Shown: positions 1-12,479 of the stretch, piece by piece
How the letters are laid out: each line of letters opens with the position of its first letter
How positions within the stretch are numbered: position 1 is the first letter of the stretch
Source: Phallus indusiatus
Lineage: Eukaryota; Basidiomycota; Agaricomycetes; Phallales; Phallaceae
DNA length: 64,000 nt
Assembly (NCBI GenBank): GCA_027605045.1
Contig: JAQFWX010000014.1
Coordinates: 431,391 to 495,390, forward strand
Direction: 5' to 3'
Notes under the pieces: generated by a model
Database searches by the model: none
What the model was told of the DNA's origin: nothing
What the model saw: the letters and a program-made list of their open reading frames with translations, nothing else
Program-made: the position numbers and the translations under genes

Positions 1-2430
1 ATTTAGCCTATCCTGGACAATTTTGTCCGACCTTTCTAGCCATTCTCAGACTGAGTTAGAAAATTTGAGAACGGCTGGAAAGGCCGGACAACGTTGCCCA
101 GATTACTGATTAGTATAGGACCCACAGCGTGATTCGGGGGGACTGAGACCTTCACGATTGATGGACGATGACGATGATCAGCCATGACGATGATTGATGG
201 TGATGACTGTTGCCGGCCGCATAAATGCCCATTATCTATCGGCCCAGAAGGTCAATTAATATCTGGATAGGACTCACAAGCCTCAAGCCTCAGCTCTGTT
301 TCGGCCCAACAACGATGAAAAATGAGTCCAGGGAACGCCTCGATGAGTCGATTTTTTATGTTGTTGATTTCTAAGGCACCAGTGATCTGGATTTTAGCTC
401 CAGAGACGTGCCCCGGTCTGGAAGTCTCAGCTGAGACTCCCAGAGACTCCCAGACCGCGCCAAGTCATCCAGGATTGCGAAGTTACAAACCCAGATCACT
501 GATGAAGCCTTATGTAGGTATCAACATAGCAAGATCAAATTTTCCAATATATTCTCATCATCGTTGTTTCAAGCAAGACGTTGTTTTTCGTCGTCAAGAA
601 GTATTATATTCATTTGGAACAAAGCACAACCAATGGACTTTGAACAACCAGAACTCAATGTACGGATTTCTCCTTTTACTTCCACGACTCGGAGTCGTCA
701 CACAAGTGTTGTCGTTTTTTGACATAGCGGGATATCTTATCACCTGTTTTATGAATACGAATAAGTAACAACACTCTGTTTAAAGAGGCAGACTACCGAA
801 ATAATAACCTTCTTCAAGCAACAACTTGTTTGCGAAGGGAGATCCACTTTTCATATTCTTGACAACCTGAATGATTGTCGATGGTCGGCGGTTCTATATT
901 TTTGCACTGACTCTGATGATGCGCTAGTGGGAACTTCATGCACTCTTATTAGGCACAACCCTCCGCTAATATAGCACTCCCTAAGTCATCTAATCGGATT
1001 TAAAAGTACATCAGGGATATAATCACCACACTGGTGCTTGACCTTTATGACGATGCACGTTCTCGTGTTCAGCATTGGCTCGGAGAGTGCATCCTTTAAA
1101 TAAAGCCTTACGTTTTGTCCCAACTATATCTACCCAGATTGTCAAGAGCTCGGTCCTTCCGTAACGCGACTGTGCAGGCAGAGGCTACCACGCTTACGAT
1201 CGGCTTGCCCTAAGTATCCTTTCAATGACTGTTTTTTGAACATCATTTCGATACTGACGAGCATACCTGAAAAAAAAGAGTGACGTACACTGAAAACACA
1301 ATCCGCTTATCAACACATGGATATGAATGCGAGGAAACGACGGGTGGGAACAGTTGAGAAGACAAGAAGTAAATCAATTAATCGCAAATAAAGTACAGGA
1401 AGATAGTGGCGTTAACTGGTTACTACTAGAAGGAACCCGATCCTCAGTGAGCTTAGGCGCGATGTTAGAATAAGTCTTGCAACGTTGCGTCAACTTTGGC
1501 ATCAACGACACGAGATAACCAGAATGTATGTGTGAAGTGGGATGAGTCTACGAAGTCTCATTTAGACAGACGAAATTACGGTAGACGCAAAAGAATCTGA
1601 TTTGGCGGCTTCCTCGGTACGTTAGACTTCAAGATAAGGTAACAGTGTGAGATAGTGAATATACCTTCATTAGAGGTCGCTGTACCCCACTTCTAACAGC
1701 GGAGGAAGCCCGTTCAGTGACAGTGGCACTGGCGTTCTGATTATTGTAATGACATGGGAGTTTCAGTGATCCTGCCTCGTCTCGCTCCTCGTGACGGTAT
1801 CCGTGGTAGGTTGGAGGAAGAGCTGTGCTCAGAAATCCGGAACAAGACCGCCGGGTGGGCGGGCTTTCTCGGCGAATTCGGACGCCGTCTCTCGGAGTGA
1901 CATGAGACTGTTCTGTGTAGTGCTCTAGCAAGCGTAAGGGTAGGGTGGAGGGCGCAAAAGAACGATGGAAACGAGTGGTGGCGACGACGCTTGGATGTCA
2001 CCCAGCCTGAGTGCGATGGCGAGAGAGCAATTTGCGATGTGCTCTGGCGCCCGCGAGCTCAGCAGGACGTTGGTGCCGTTCCTTGGCCGTTCCGGCAGCT
2101 TCTCTTACCATCGACCGCGACGACCATGAACGGCAATGGCTATTATAATTTATTATACGGCTCGTTCTGGAACATATTGACACTCAGGAAATGAGACGAG
2201 TAGTATTGATTTCTATTTTCGAAGTGTTGTGCTGTGTCGGGTTTGCGCGGTGGTGGCTCTGGTGAGTGACAGTCACAATGCGTAACGCATTGAACTCGCG
2301 TTTGCTCACGACCCACTCAACCTCAACAGACGACATACTTGAAAAAATTGCGTGGCTACGCATGCTAATCCATGTGAATACTTTCATATTACGATCAAAC
2401 TATACATCAGTAGATTTAATTTGACCTTTG
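1..2430 (-). repeat. Module I, segment A (unresolved gene region)
   Basis: This stretch is repeated, with substitutions and indels, at about 10,367-12,320, 26,930-28,370 and 34,790-35,850, and in a more diverged form at 3,944-6,420 and 14,570-16,120. It probably once held a minus-strand multi-exon gene. A conserved 5' exon ends in frame as ...RPLMK just before a GT splice site near 1,663, and a later piece reads a hydrophobic helix near 1,270-1,320. Frames are broken in several copies and I could not assemble a continuous protein, so I give no product. It lies head-to-head with the plus-strand secreted-type gene that follows, so the interval around 2,200-2,400 may be a shared divergent promoter. 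Confidence 0.45.
380..501. mobile_element. Short foldback (MITE-like) insertion, copy 1
   Basis: About 122 bp with inverted termini CAGTGATCTGG / CCAGATCACTG. It is absent from the matching place of the module at 10,735, where the text runs straight from gttgatttctta to agccttatgtagg. A related 83-bp copy in the opposite orientation lies at 26,696-26,778 and shares the internal string around GACTTGGCGCGGTCTGGGAG. No clear target duplication could be defined. Confidence 0.6.
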
Positions 2431-2803
2431 CAGACGACGATTTACAACAGATTCCGTATTTTCTGGGCATACCATGACTACTGCACGTTCTCGGCACTGA
2501 TTACATTCCACGTCCACCTACTTAGTTGGTAATTTGACCAAAGGCGATACAATTTTCATATCGACCGAAGTCAGAATAGAGAACAGTCTCAAGCTCGTCA
2601 GCAGCGCCGATAATGCAACCACAATGAAGCCGAATTTCCGTTCAATGGTGAACGGAATACTGTCCGCATTTTGACGTCCAAGAGAAGTGCGTTAGACTGC
2701 TGTTTCATGTGCCGTTTGAATACAGGTACCTCTCATTCGTAAGATAAGATTAAGAGTTTCTAACTCTGATCTATTGCAGTGCTTGACCCGCATGGTGGAG
2801 TCA
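2430..2803 (+). pseudogene. Secreted-type module protein, 5' part only (module I)
   Basis: This is the first exons of the plus-strand gene that is better preserved at 12,480-13,790 and 28,540-29,862. It carries the N-terminal domain text (TKGDTIFIS..., then a stretch related to NSANNAIIMKPNF), an intron with a GTACCT donor near 2,727, and the acceptor exon starting TGCTTGACCCGCATGGTGG at 2,780. At about 2,804 the gene stops matching its paralogs and runs into unrelated sequence, so the 3' half, including the stalk and tail, is lost. Confidence 0.5.
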
Positions 2804-3363
2804 CCCAGCTTTCGCCCCTGCCTTCACTCTTGACTTCGACTTCGCTCCAGTTTCCTCGGCTAGTTTCATCTTCTCATCGACCTTTTCAATCTTCTTCATC
2901 GCAAAGTGGGAGCACCCGGCTTTGGCGCGTTTGCATTCTCGGCAGATCTTTTGACGACTACATTTGTCGCAAGGTGAGCCGCGTAGCGATCCCAGCACTT
3001 GGGTTGATGAAGGGCCAGCGTCATTGTCGGGTTCACTAGTCATCTTTCGAGCAATTTTATTGAGTGGGGATATAATGGATTCCACACTGTCTGATCCCTC
3101 TCCTCCTTCCTCGTTTTCGTCCGTTTCGTCGTGCGGACGTTTTGTGGACTTGGCTGGGGCCTGAGGGGCTGGCTTCTGTTCCCGTTCCTGCTTTGTTCCT
3201 GCTTCTCTTTTTCTTTCTCCTTTCTCTGCGTCTCTTTCTGCATCTCCTTCTCTTGCAACCACTCTCTCGTCAATTCAATCTTTCCCTTATTATGCTCTTC
3301 GTATGTTTTTTGAAAGAATTTGATGGCATTGCGATTAAGGAACCTCCCATCAAAAAATGGCAC
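2801..3363 (-). pseudogene. Foreign gene fragment: Lys/Glu-rich protein with Cys cluster
   Basis: The reading frame at 2,801-3,262 gives a very charged protein (EKGERKREAGTKQ, then an acidic DETDENEEGGEG stretch). It ends in a cysteine-rich patch CDKCSRQKICRECKRAKAGC before a short basic tail and a stop. An overlapping frame at 3,040-3,363 gives the likely upstream part (FFDGRFLNRNAIKFFQKTYEE), so the two halves appear separated by a frame change. CxxC...CxxC groups of this type recall small zinc-binding or Zn-cluster proteins, but I do not recognise the family. The segment from about 2,804 to 3,660 replaces the end of one module gene and is not present in the paralogous modules, so it is an insertion or recombination product. 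Confidence 0.5.
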
Positions 3364-3919
3364 GACCGCGTTGTGTCTCGATGTCCTTGTGATCCTCGAT
3401 AAAACAAATTCGCTGGTGTTTTATCGCCCAATCAACACCGTTCGAATGCTTCAGGAATGGGCTCAGATGGGGGAAGGGAAGTTGGGGGGGACAACAATGT
3501 CACGACATTTTTGGCGGAAGCAAATTCTGCGAGCATCCAGAGCCCTTGCTACATGCAAGGGAATGTAGATCTTTGGAAGGCGGACTTTTGGCTTCAAAGC
3601 CCGCATCCACAGACGTACAGAGGCGACCGCATTTGCCATCGGCTTCTGCCGATTGGCTCATGAAGCTGCGGCTTCCGTATTCAAGTTGTTTTAAGCAAAC
3701 TCCACGACATCATTACCTAAAACCATCTTCATCAACAACGCATTCATCTCCTCAACCTTCTACGGCTCGGCTCAACCAAGGTTGTGAGTCTCGCATAGCT
3801 CGCCCGCTTTGAAAATGAGGTATTTGTAAATTATCGCTCCGCGCAATGAACATAGAGAGTCCTAGCAGTTTTGGATCGATAAGAATGTTGACTTTATCAA
3901 GTAATGATTCAATAAATAT

Positions 3920-6420
3920 AGTCGGTTAGGAATTCAGTAGCCCTTTGACGCATTTGTAGCACTCACAATGTACTTCAGCTGAGTCGAGTTCGCGCGGCTT
4001 TCACAATTGATGGGCCATGGCGATGATGACTGTCCCCTGTCCCCGGCCGCATGCTTATCATATAATTCATAAGTCCGGACTATTGATATCACTGAACTTA
4101 CAAAAACTCTGTGGCCAAAACGACGAAAAATCAGGAACGGCACGCTCATGTCGTCGATTTGGTAAGCCTTAGATACCGACATTATACATAGTAAGGACTT
4201 TTCCGGCACGTCTATGTCATCAATATTTCGAGTAAGATATGATTAGGAAACTGAACGAAGACAAAGACGTATGTCCGAGCTAGCTTCATCAACCAATGCC
4301 AGTGTTCCGACTGCAAATGTCGTTTCCTTCACCAACAACATGCTCATCTTTTCGGCTTTCTGTACTTGGCTGGGGTCGCGAGTTTCGCATGTCCAGTGTC
4401 TTGTCGCCTGTCTTGAAAAATAGGGAATTTTGAACCTATATACTGACCCGACAGCGTCGTGTACGTACTACGAAGGACTTGTAGCATAGCAAGATCATCA
4501 ACTTTTTCAGCGCATTCTCATCATCGTTACTTCAAGCAAGATATGATCCTTATTTTTCGTCGTTAAGAGGTACTATATTTATCTGAAACAAAAACAAATC
4601 CAACGTTAAAGGTTTGCCAAAATTCATTGCAGGGATTTCACCTTTACCTCCACGACTAGGAGTCGTCACACGAGTGTCATTGCATTCTAACATTTTATCA
4701 CCTGTTCTTACATAACGAATAAGAGCTAACGCTTTGCATAGAGGGTAGATTAAAAACGAAATACTAACCTTCCTTGGGCAACAAGTCTGCAAAGAGAGAT
4801 CCATCTTTCATGTCCGCATCCGCTTCCCGTTATTAAAATATTGTGAAAGGATTATCAGATATAGGAGGCGGTATCGGAGGATAGATTTGCGAATATGTAC
4901 TATAATTGACGTGTTATCGTCAGGCTTCTACCAATACAGCCTCTTGCTTGCAAAAAATGTATCAGGAATAATCATCACGCTGATTTAATTGCTGAAACCT
5001 TACATTCCATCCCAATTACATCTACTTAGATTAGTAAGAGCCCGTTCCCTTCTTTAACACGAAAGCGCAGGTAGGCTACCATGCTCGTGATCAGCTTGCC
5101 TCCAGTATCTGTTTGATAAGACGGCCGCTTGAAGATTTTTGAATGTTGATTCAAACATTGCTTAAATACGTATAAGGGTGGTAATAAGCTACGAAAAACA
5201 ACGTACCCAAAAAAGTAAAGAAATTCAACATGGAGAAAAACAGTCCGCCCATCGCCGGTACGTGAATTTGAATGCGAGAAACGATGGGCTGAGAGACAAG
5301 TGAATTAAAGAATATCCAGATTGAAGTACCAAAAAATGATGCCGTTGTTCACTACGCCAGGGATCTCCTGAATCCGTAGTCTGAAGGAACCCTGGTCCTC
5401 GGTAGGTTTTAAAACGCATAAGATTAAAATACCGTCTTGCAAAGTCGCGTTGGTCTTGAGGGTTGAAACGTTGATAGTGCGAGGAAGTCGGGCTGTATGT
5501 GTAGAAGTGTGGTGGACTGACGGAGTCACGATTGGACAAGACTATAGTAGCGCAGAAGTATCTGATTTTATATCAAGTATGATAGGGTAGCAGCATGAGA
5601 GAATAAGCACACCTGCATTAAAGGCCGTCGCATCTCCATTCCCACAAATAGCGACGGCCACCCCCGTTGAATAGCATAGACAATGACCCTCCTGTTCCCA
5701 TTTTCATATTTGCAGTGCGCACTAGCCAGAACCTTCCCTTTAGTTAACGACGTCCATTTTTCTTAGTTCTGGCTTCAAAGTTCTAAGGTTGGGTGGCGGA
5801 ATTGGACGAAGTCGTCGAATGGGTGCAAGTGACGGTGGATGGCTGGGAACGATTGCTAGGGTGACCGAGTTGAATGGGCTATGTATTAGAAGAGTGGGAC
5901 TAAGTTCGGAATGTGTAGGAGAGAAATCTCGTCGCGATAAAGGTATGCTATTGTGGCAATTGCTTGTTGAGTTGCTCACTGTAATTTGGGCGAAATTGAG
6001 GGCTTACACGTGTACACACTCGCTCATCGACAATGGTTTGTCTGTAGAGCCCTGAAGAAACGTTCCGGAAGTTTCAGTGATTACTACCGTTCGCGACGGA
6101 CATGGATGGAAGTGACAGTGGAGAGGGAGGGGAGATTACGCATCGATGATGACTCAAGCCGAGTTGAAAGAGCTATGTCATTGAAGAGTATGATCAAGGG
6201 GCTGGGCTCGTTGGAGGATCAGGCGAAGAGGACATCGTTGCGAGGCATGTGTGCTCAGCTAAAGCGATAATTGTCGGAGTTAGTAGTTGTTACGGTTGCT
6301 TGCTGTAATTTTAGTGAGAGTCACCGATAAATCCCGGGAGTTTCAGTGATTACCGTCGACCACGACGACATGGATAGCGATTGCTATTACTATACGACTC
6401 GTTCTGGAACGTAGTGACAC
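3920..6420 (-). repeat. Module II, segment A (diverged, unresolved)
   Basis: This begins with the motif tttgacgcatttgtagcactcacaatg that opens each module and carries the diverged block around 4,640 (acctccacgactaggagtcgtcac) seen in all modules. On the minus strand a 104-codon open stretch (5,225-5,539) contains YRGPGFLQTTDSGDPWRSEQ, which is matched by YRGSSFFQGTDSVDLWHSEQ in the copy at 15,198-15,479. That makes this frame the best candidate for a real exon. Its product is unknown, and stop codons and frame changes interrupt any longer reading. Confidence 0.4.
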
Positions 6421-6599
6421 TCAGAAAACGAGACGAGTGATATTGATTTTCGTTTTTGAAGTGCTGTGCGTGGTAGCTTTGGTGAGTGACAGTATTCAGT
6501 CACAATGTGTAACGCCGCGACGCGTAACGTCTTCAAGAAGACCTTAGCCTACGACTCGGTCCTCGGACAAGCCTACGATCAACCCACTCAACAGACGAC

Positions 6600-7940
6600 A
6601 GATTTGGAAATGTTGTGTGGCTACGGGCAACTACGCACGCTAATCCATGTGAGTACTCAGATTACGATCAAGCTTCAATAGACTGACTTTGACCCATGCA
6701 GATGACGACTCATGACGCAGATTCCAGGTTCTATTCAGGCTGTACGTCCTCGACTCCAGCCATCCGTACTGCAGAAAACTAATTACGTTCCATGTCTTTT
6801 ACCACGTCAACAACCCGGTGATACATCTTTGTATCGAGAAATCGGGCGAAGTCGGAATAATAAACGGTTCACGCCCGTGAACAACGCCGGCAACGCAACC
6901 ATAATGCAACCGAATAGTTCTGTTCATTGAGATACAGAATACTCTCCGCATTTCAACGTCTATAGGGAAGTGTTTTGCAGTTGTCGCACGCATCGTTTGC
7001 ACGCAGGTACACTTCATTTGTGAGACGAGACCATAACATTTTTTAATTTATCCTTCAAGCTTCAGGACTTACAAATCACTCGATCCGCCCGTTCTTTCAT
7101 CCAATTTCGTGCAGTCCATCTTCATGCCCCTTCATCCAAGGGAGCAGTCACAACAAATCCATCATATTCACGTCGCCTCGCCTGACTGCTTTGCGACAGA
7201 TAAAAACAACTAAATTCGCATTGTCTCAGATAACAGATCATCGGTACATTCGGAGCCGAATTCCCCCGTAAATGACGGAGGAACTTTCGTCACGAAGTAT
7301 ACCGGTTCTTGTATTGGTCCTTCAAGGTGAAGTTCTCGATTAACTGAGATTACCTCTCGAACGGCGCTCAATCATACCCTCCATACATAATAAGCAACAC
7401 CACATTTCTAAATACTACCGAGATTTGCGGACCCGGGACCTCGTGAACTATACCAACTCTGGATGCGTTTATGACTAGTTTTTCGGTTCCAAGAGCTCAT
7501 TCTCAATTTCACACTTTTCCGGGACATGCAAGTGCCTTTTCAAATTCGATTCTTTTTACAATCCAGGCAACTCATTTAGTTCAACGAAACTTGTCGTGTC
7601 ATATGCTACAACGACTTTGTATTTGGACCTCTATCCGGACACGATCATGTAAATCAGCTCCGTCAAGATTCCTTTTTAGCTGACGAAGCTCCTGCTACTA
7701 CCGAGGTTCCAGTTCTCTGGGTACTGGTTTTAGCTTTCATTCTGCCAGTGGTTCTTCCGTTTTGGTTCATCTGGATAAAGTTAAGCGTCTTCTCAATGTT
7801 CTTATGGAATGAGTGTTCGACAACTACTCCACTCTTTGGACTGAGGGCTACATTGACCAATTGGATCAACCTCAGTGCTCTCTATTTGAATTTGGATATG
7901 TATTGGCATGCGTGGGCACTTGCTGCATATGTATATACAT
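6600..7940 (+). pseudogene. Secreted-type module protein, diverged copy (module II)
   Basis: This plus-strand copy of the module's secreted-type gene shows the N-terminal piece (NNAGNATIMQPN near 6,880) and the hallmark FNETCRVICYNDF near 7,585-7,620, followed by GPLSGHDH. The Ser/Gly stalk and hydrophobic tail region (7,690-7,860) is shifted out of the ancestral frame: nucleotides still align with 13,560-13,740, but the tail is no longer read as VTSASFLG-type sequence. I therefore regard it as decayed. The fragment at 32,090-32,290 is a close relative of its 3' end. Confidence 0.45.
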
Positions 7941-8240
7941 AGTTCGCTTGCACGAAACTACCCCTGGATACTGGCATGCAGTCATTTTCTAGACTCTAAA
8001 TTTCACCCTTCTATTCCCCCAACTAATACACAAGGACTTTTTTGAGTTTATAGGGAGTGTGAAGTGAAAATCTTGAGTTATGCAAGTTCGAACCGAAATA
8101 TATATAATGTCCGAGTCATAGTTATAACAAATCATCGCAGGAAAATAAATAGTAAAAAATTTGAAATACATCCGTTATGGATGTATTAGAGCATAGAATC
8201 TGTATACTATAACGAATCATGTATCCAAAGCTAAAGCGTA

Positions 8241-9973
8241 CTAAGCTGACGCTTTGCCGCCGGATCTGACTTCAACATCCGGAGACTCCGTCGAAAGTTC
8301 GTCGTTATCTTCAGCCCTCATATTCACAGATGTTTCGTGATCGCCCATTTCCACGAGGATAGATTGGTGTATATAATCTGCTATGCTTCGGATTTGAATG
8401 GTAGGTAATTTTATATCGGCGGCTTGAATTGCTGCGGAATTTTGTTGATGAAGATCCAAGGTGAAATTGGCGATTAGAATAGCCGAAAGACTTGGGATTG
8501 GAAATGGGTGATGGGATTGATATACGGAGAAAAATGACTATACCTATTTTCAATACTACTCATGATATTCATCACATACTGATTCAGGACACATATTACA
8601 TGACAATTGAAATTTAATTCAGATTCAAAAGTGTGCTTACACCATTATTAAACTGTCAAAAGTCAGTTTCTGACAGAATACAATCAGACTCTGGATTGCT
8701 TGTACCTCGTCAATAGTTGTGAGAGCGGTGCCAAAAATGAGCACGAAACTTGAAAGAAGATAATTCAGTCATAAGGAATGATTCTTCTTTGGTGACATTC
8801 ACCTAAACCTCAAGACGGCTAATTAAATATAAGTAACTGTGCTCACGATGTGATTCCAACATACTTTGTCTGAGTATTACTGAAACAAGGTCATTGCGAG
8901 TTTGAATGCCCGTTTCACGCTTTAACTTCCACGTGCCCCAGACCTTCCATAAGCAAGTGCCAAACACAACGAGATCAGTTAAAATAGTACAGATATTTTC
9001 GACCAAATACAATGGAAGTACTTCGATGAAATCATATTGGTGTGTTTAGACCTATCATTAGTGACCAGTGATGTTTATTCAGACTTACATGTAGAGCTAG
9101 GAACAGACTGAGAGCTAAGTCAAAATTGAGAACAAGATTTCAGATGACCTATAAATCCACTCCATACCTTTGGCAGTTGTTCCTTATTATTGATACTAAA
9201 AAGAAACGTGAAAATTGGTTTGTGTACTTTCACCAAAGATCCCCCTACCGTAAATGGGAAAAATAAACCCTCCCATAAAAAACAGAACCAAAATTACTGT
9301 GACGACCTTGTTCCCTTCACACAATGAATACGCTCGAGCGATTAGCAAGCCTGAACAAATATTTTTAGGGACATTCATAAGCTATATGCTCTTCCGACCT
9401 TGAACACCAATGTATCCCAACATATTTAGAGCAAATTGTGTATTATAAACAATAATACACCAACTTTGTGCTTTTTAAATTCATAACCCATTGCAATAAT
9501 TATCATGTCTTACCGTACTGACTGAAGGAAAAAGTTATAAACACTGCTTGTGGGCACTGTGACTTCATGACTCATAATGCTTACTAGTACTGTCAAAAAG
9601 CCTGACCCAAAATTAAGTGCTTGATTCCAAACACTTGCATATCTTGTAAGGGCGTAAAGCAAATTTGGAATGCTGAAAGGTTTTGGTGATAGCCACATAT
9701 ATATCATTTCTTGTGGTATAGCCAATATCGTAGTATAAATAAGTAGACCTAGGATTGTATCTTAAACTCGACTGTTCATTTGGCCTGTTGGAAACGAGAC
9801 AACGTACCTAGAAGGGCACACCATACAAGCGTCCTGACATAACTAACCCCTTATAATTAATTTATTTGATATCAAATATTCAAGATAGAACCCTACCTAA
9901 GATATACTGATTGAATTAGTTCGGAGACGTCCATGCTACTGATAAAGGTAGAATTGGCGATACTATTGTTCAT
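8241..9973 (-). CDS. DUF6533-like seven-helix membrane protein, copy 1 (frameshifted)
   Basis: This is a multi-exon gene for a multi-pass membrane protein. Exons, 5' to 3' on the minus strand: 9,897-9,973 (starts MNNSIANSTF), 9,808-9,842, 9,585-9,748 (LLIYTTILAIPQE...YMWLSPKPFSIPNLLY), 9,514-9,556, 9,399-9,470, 9,168-9,350 (GLLIARAYSLCEGNKVV), 8,865-9,020 (ICTILTDLVVFGTCLWKVW), a 16-nt exon 8,803-8,818, 8,706-8,748, small exons near 8,640 and 8,545, and the last exon 8,241-8,490 (NFTLDLHQQNSAA, then an acidic C-tail). I could not phase the short exon between 9,020 and 9,168. Helix spacing, the RAYSL motif after helix 3 and the FTLDL motif before the tail fit DUF6533-type proteins, whose function is unknown. 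A 2-nt deletion near 9,225, relative to copies 2 and 4, puts a stop in the loop after helix 4, so this copy is probably not functional. Confidence 0.7.
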
Positions 9974-10349
9974 TTTCTTCAAGTGGGAAGTGCAATTGTG
10001 TGAGGATGAATTGATATTTAGCTTTTGGGTTGAGTTGTAGACCAAGCATAAGAGGAACGAACATGCGCTTTTTAATGGACACTCCCAACTGAGCTAAGAC
10101 AAAAGCGGTTGTCCACGTTGATCTTGTCAACCGTAACTGCATGATTTTGAAATACTGTTCCCTAAAATATCTTCATCAACAACCCATCTGTCTTTTCAAC
10201 TTTCTATCCTCAGCTCGATTAAGGTCATTTTGTACATTTTGCCACCCACCTTATTTTTGAATGTGCTGAGTAATGACAATTGACAAAGATGGAGTCCAAC
10301 GGTTCTGGAAGGACAAATTGCTGGTAAGTTTGACTGGCTAGGAATTCAG

Positions 10350-12320
10350 TAGCCCATTGACGCATTCAGCCTATCCTGGGCAATTTTGTCCGACCTTTCC
10401 AGCCATTCTCAGATTGAGTTAGAAAATTGGAGAACGGCTGGAAAAGCCAGACAACGTTGCCCAGATTACTGATTAGTATAGGACCCACAGTGTGCTTCGG
10501 GGGGACTGAGACCTTCACGATTGATGGACGATGACGACGATCAGCCATGACGATGATTGGTGATGATGACTGTTGTTGGCGGCATGAATGCCCATTATTT
10601 ACCAGCCCAGAAGGTCAATTAATATCTGGACAGGACTCACAAGACCTCAAGCCTCAGCTCCGTTTCGGCCCAACAACGATGAAAAATGAGTCCAGGGAAC
10701 GTCTCGATAAGTCGATTTTTTTGTTGTTGATTTCTTAAGCCTTATGTAGGTACCAACATAGCAAGACCAACTTTTCCAATATATTCTCATCATCGTTGTT
10801 TCAAGCAGGATATTGTTTTTCGTTGTCAAGAAGTATTATATTCATTTGGAACAAAGCACAACCAATGGACTTTGAACAGCCAGAACTCAATTGCGGATTT
10901 CTCCCTTTACCTCCACGACTCGGAGTCATCACGCAAGTGTTGTCGTTTTTGGACATAGCGGGATATCTTATCACCTGTTTTATAAACACGAATAAGTAAC
11001 AACACTTTGAAGAGGCAGATTGGCGAAATAGTAACCTTAAGCAACAACTTGTTTGCGAAGGGAGATCCACTTTTCATATCCACTCGCTATTAAAATATTG
11101 TGAATCTTGACAACCTGAATGATTGTCGATGATCGGCGGCTCTACATTTGCACCTCCCATGATGCGCTAGTGGGAACTTCATGCACTCTTAATAGGCACA
11201 ACCCTCCGCTAATACAGCACTCTCTAAGTTGCCTATTTGGATTTACAAGTACATCAGGGATATAATCACCACACTGGTGCTCGACCTTTATGACGATGCG
11301 CGTTGTCGCGTTCAGCATTGGCTCGGAGAGTGCATCTTTTAAATAAAGCCTTACATTTTGTCCCAATTACATCTACCCAGATTGGTAAGAGCTCGGTCCT
11401 TCCGTAACGCGACTGTGCAGGCAGAGGCTACCACGCTTACGATCGACTTGCCCTAAGTATCCTTTCAGTGGCCGCTTTTGTTCTAATTTGAAAATCACTT
11501 CAATACTAATGAGCATACCTGAAGAAAAAAGAATGACGTGCACTGAAAAACACAATCCGCTTATCAACACATGGATATGAATGCGAGAAAACGACGGGTG
11601 GATCCTCAGTGAGCTTAGATTAGTCTTGCAACGTTGCGTCAGCTTTGGCATCAACGACACGAGATAACCAGAATGTGCGTGTGAAATGGGATGAGTCTAC
11701 AAAGTCCCATTTAGATAGACGCAACTACGGTAGACACAGAAGAATCTGTTTTGGCGACTTCCTCAGTACGTTAGACTTCAAGATAAGGTGACAGCGTGAG
11801 ATAGTGAAATATACCTTCATGAGAGGTCGCTGTACCCCACTTCTAACAGCGGAGGAAGCCCGTTCAGTGACATTGGCATTGGCGTTCTGATTATTGTGAT
11901 GTCCTGGGCGTTTCAGTGGTCCTGGCTCGTCTCGTTCCTCGTGACGGTGTCCGTGGTAGGTTGGGGAAGAGCTGCAGAAACGCTGAACAAGACCGCCGGG
12001 TGGGCGGGCTTGCTCGGCGAATTCGGACGCCGTCTCTCGGAGTGACACGAGACTGTTCTGTAGTGCTCTAGCAAGCGTAAGGGTGGGGTGGAGGGCGCAA
12101 AAGAACGATGGAAACGATGGGTGGTGACTACGCTTGGATTTCACCCAGCCTGAGTGCGATGGCGGAGAGAGCAATTTGCGATGTGCTCTGGCACCCGCGA
12201 GCTCAGCAGGACGTTGGTGCCGTTCCAGCACCTTCTCTTACCATCGACCGCGACGACCATGGACGGCAATGGCTATTATTATACGGCTCGTTCTGGAACA
12301 TAATGACACTCAGGAAATGA
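10350..12320 (-). repeat. Module III, segment A (unresolved gene region)
   Basis: This closely resembles 1-2,200, starting at ttcagcctatcctgggcaattttgtccgacc. Its longest minus-strand frame (11,725-12,231) ends at the conserved exon end ERASSAVRSGVQRPLMK before a GTATAT donor. A second frame (11,373-11,660) contains a hydrophobic helix, LISGLCFSVHVILFSSGMLI. These may be exons of one membrane protein, but the intervening junctions do not give one consistent frame and the paralogs are broken differently. The product is unknown. Confidence 0.45.
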
Positions 12321-12479
12321 GACGAATAGTATTGATTTCCGTTTTCGAAGTGTTGTGCAGTCGACTCTCGAGTTTGCGTGGTGGCTCTAGTGAGTGACAG
12401 TCACAATGCGTAACGCGTTCAACTTGCGTTTGCCCACGACCCACTCAACCTCAACAGACGACAGGCTTGAAAGGATTGC

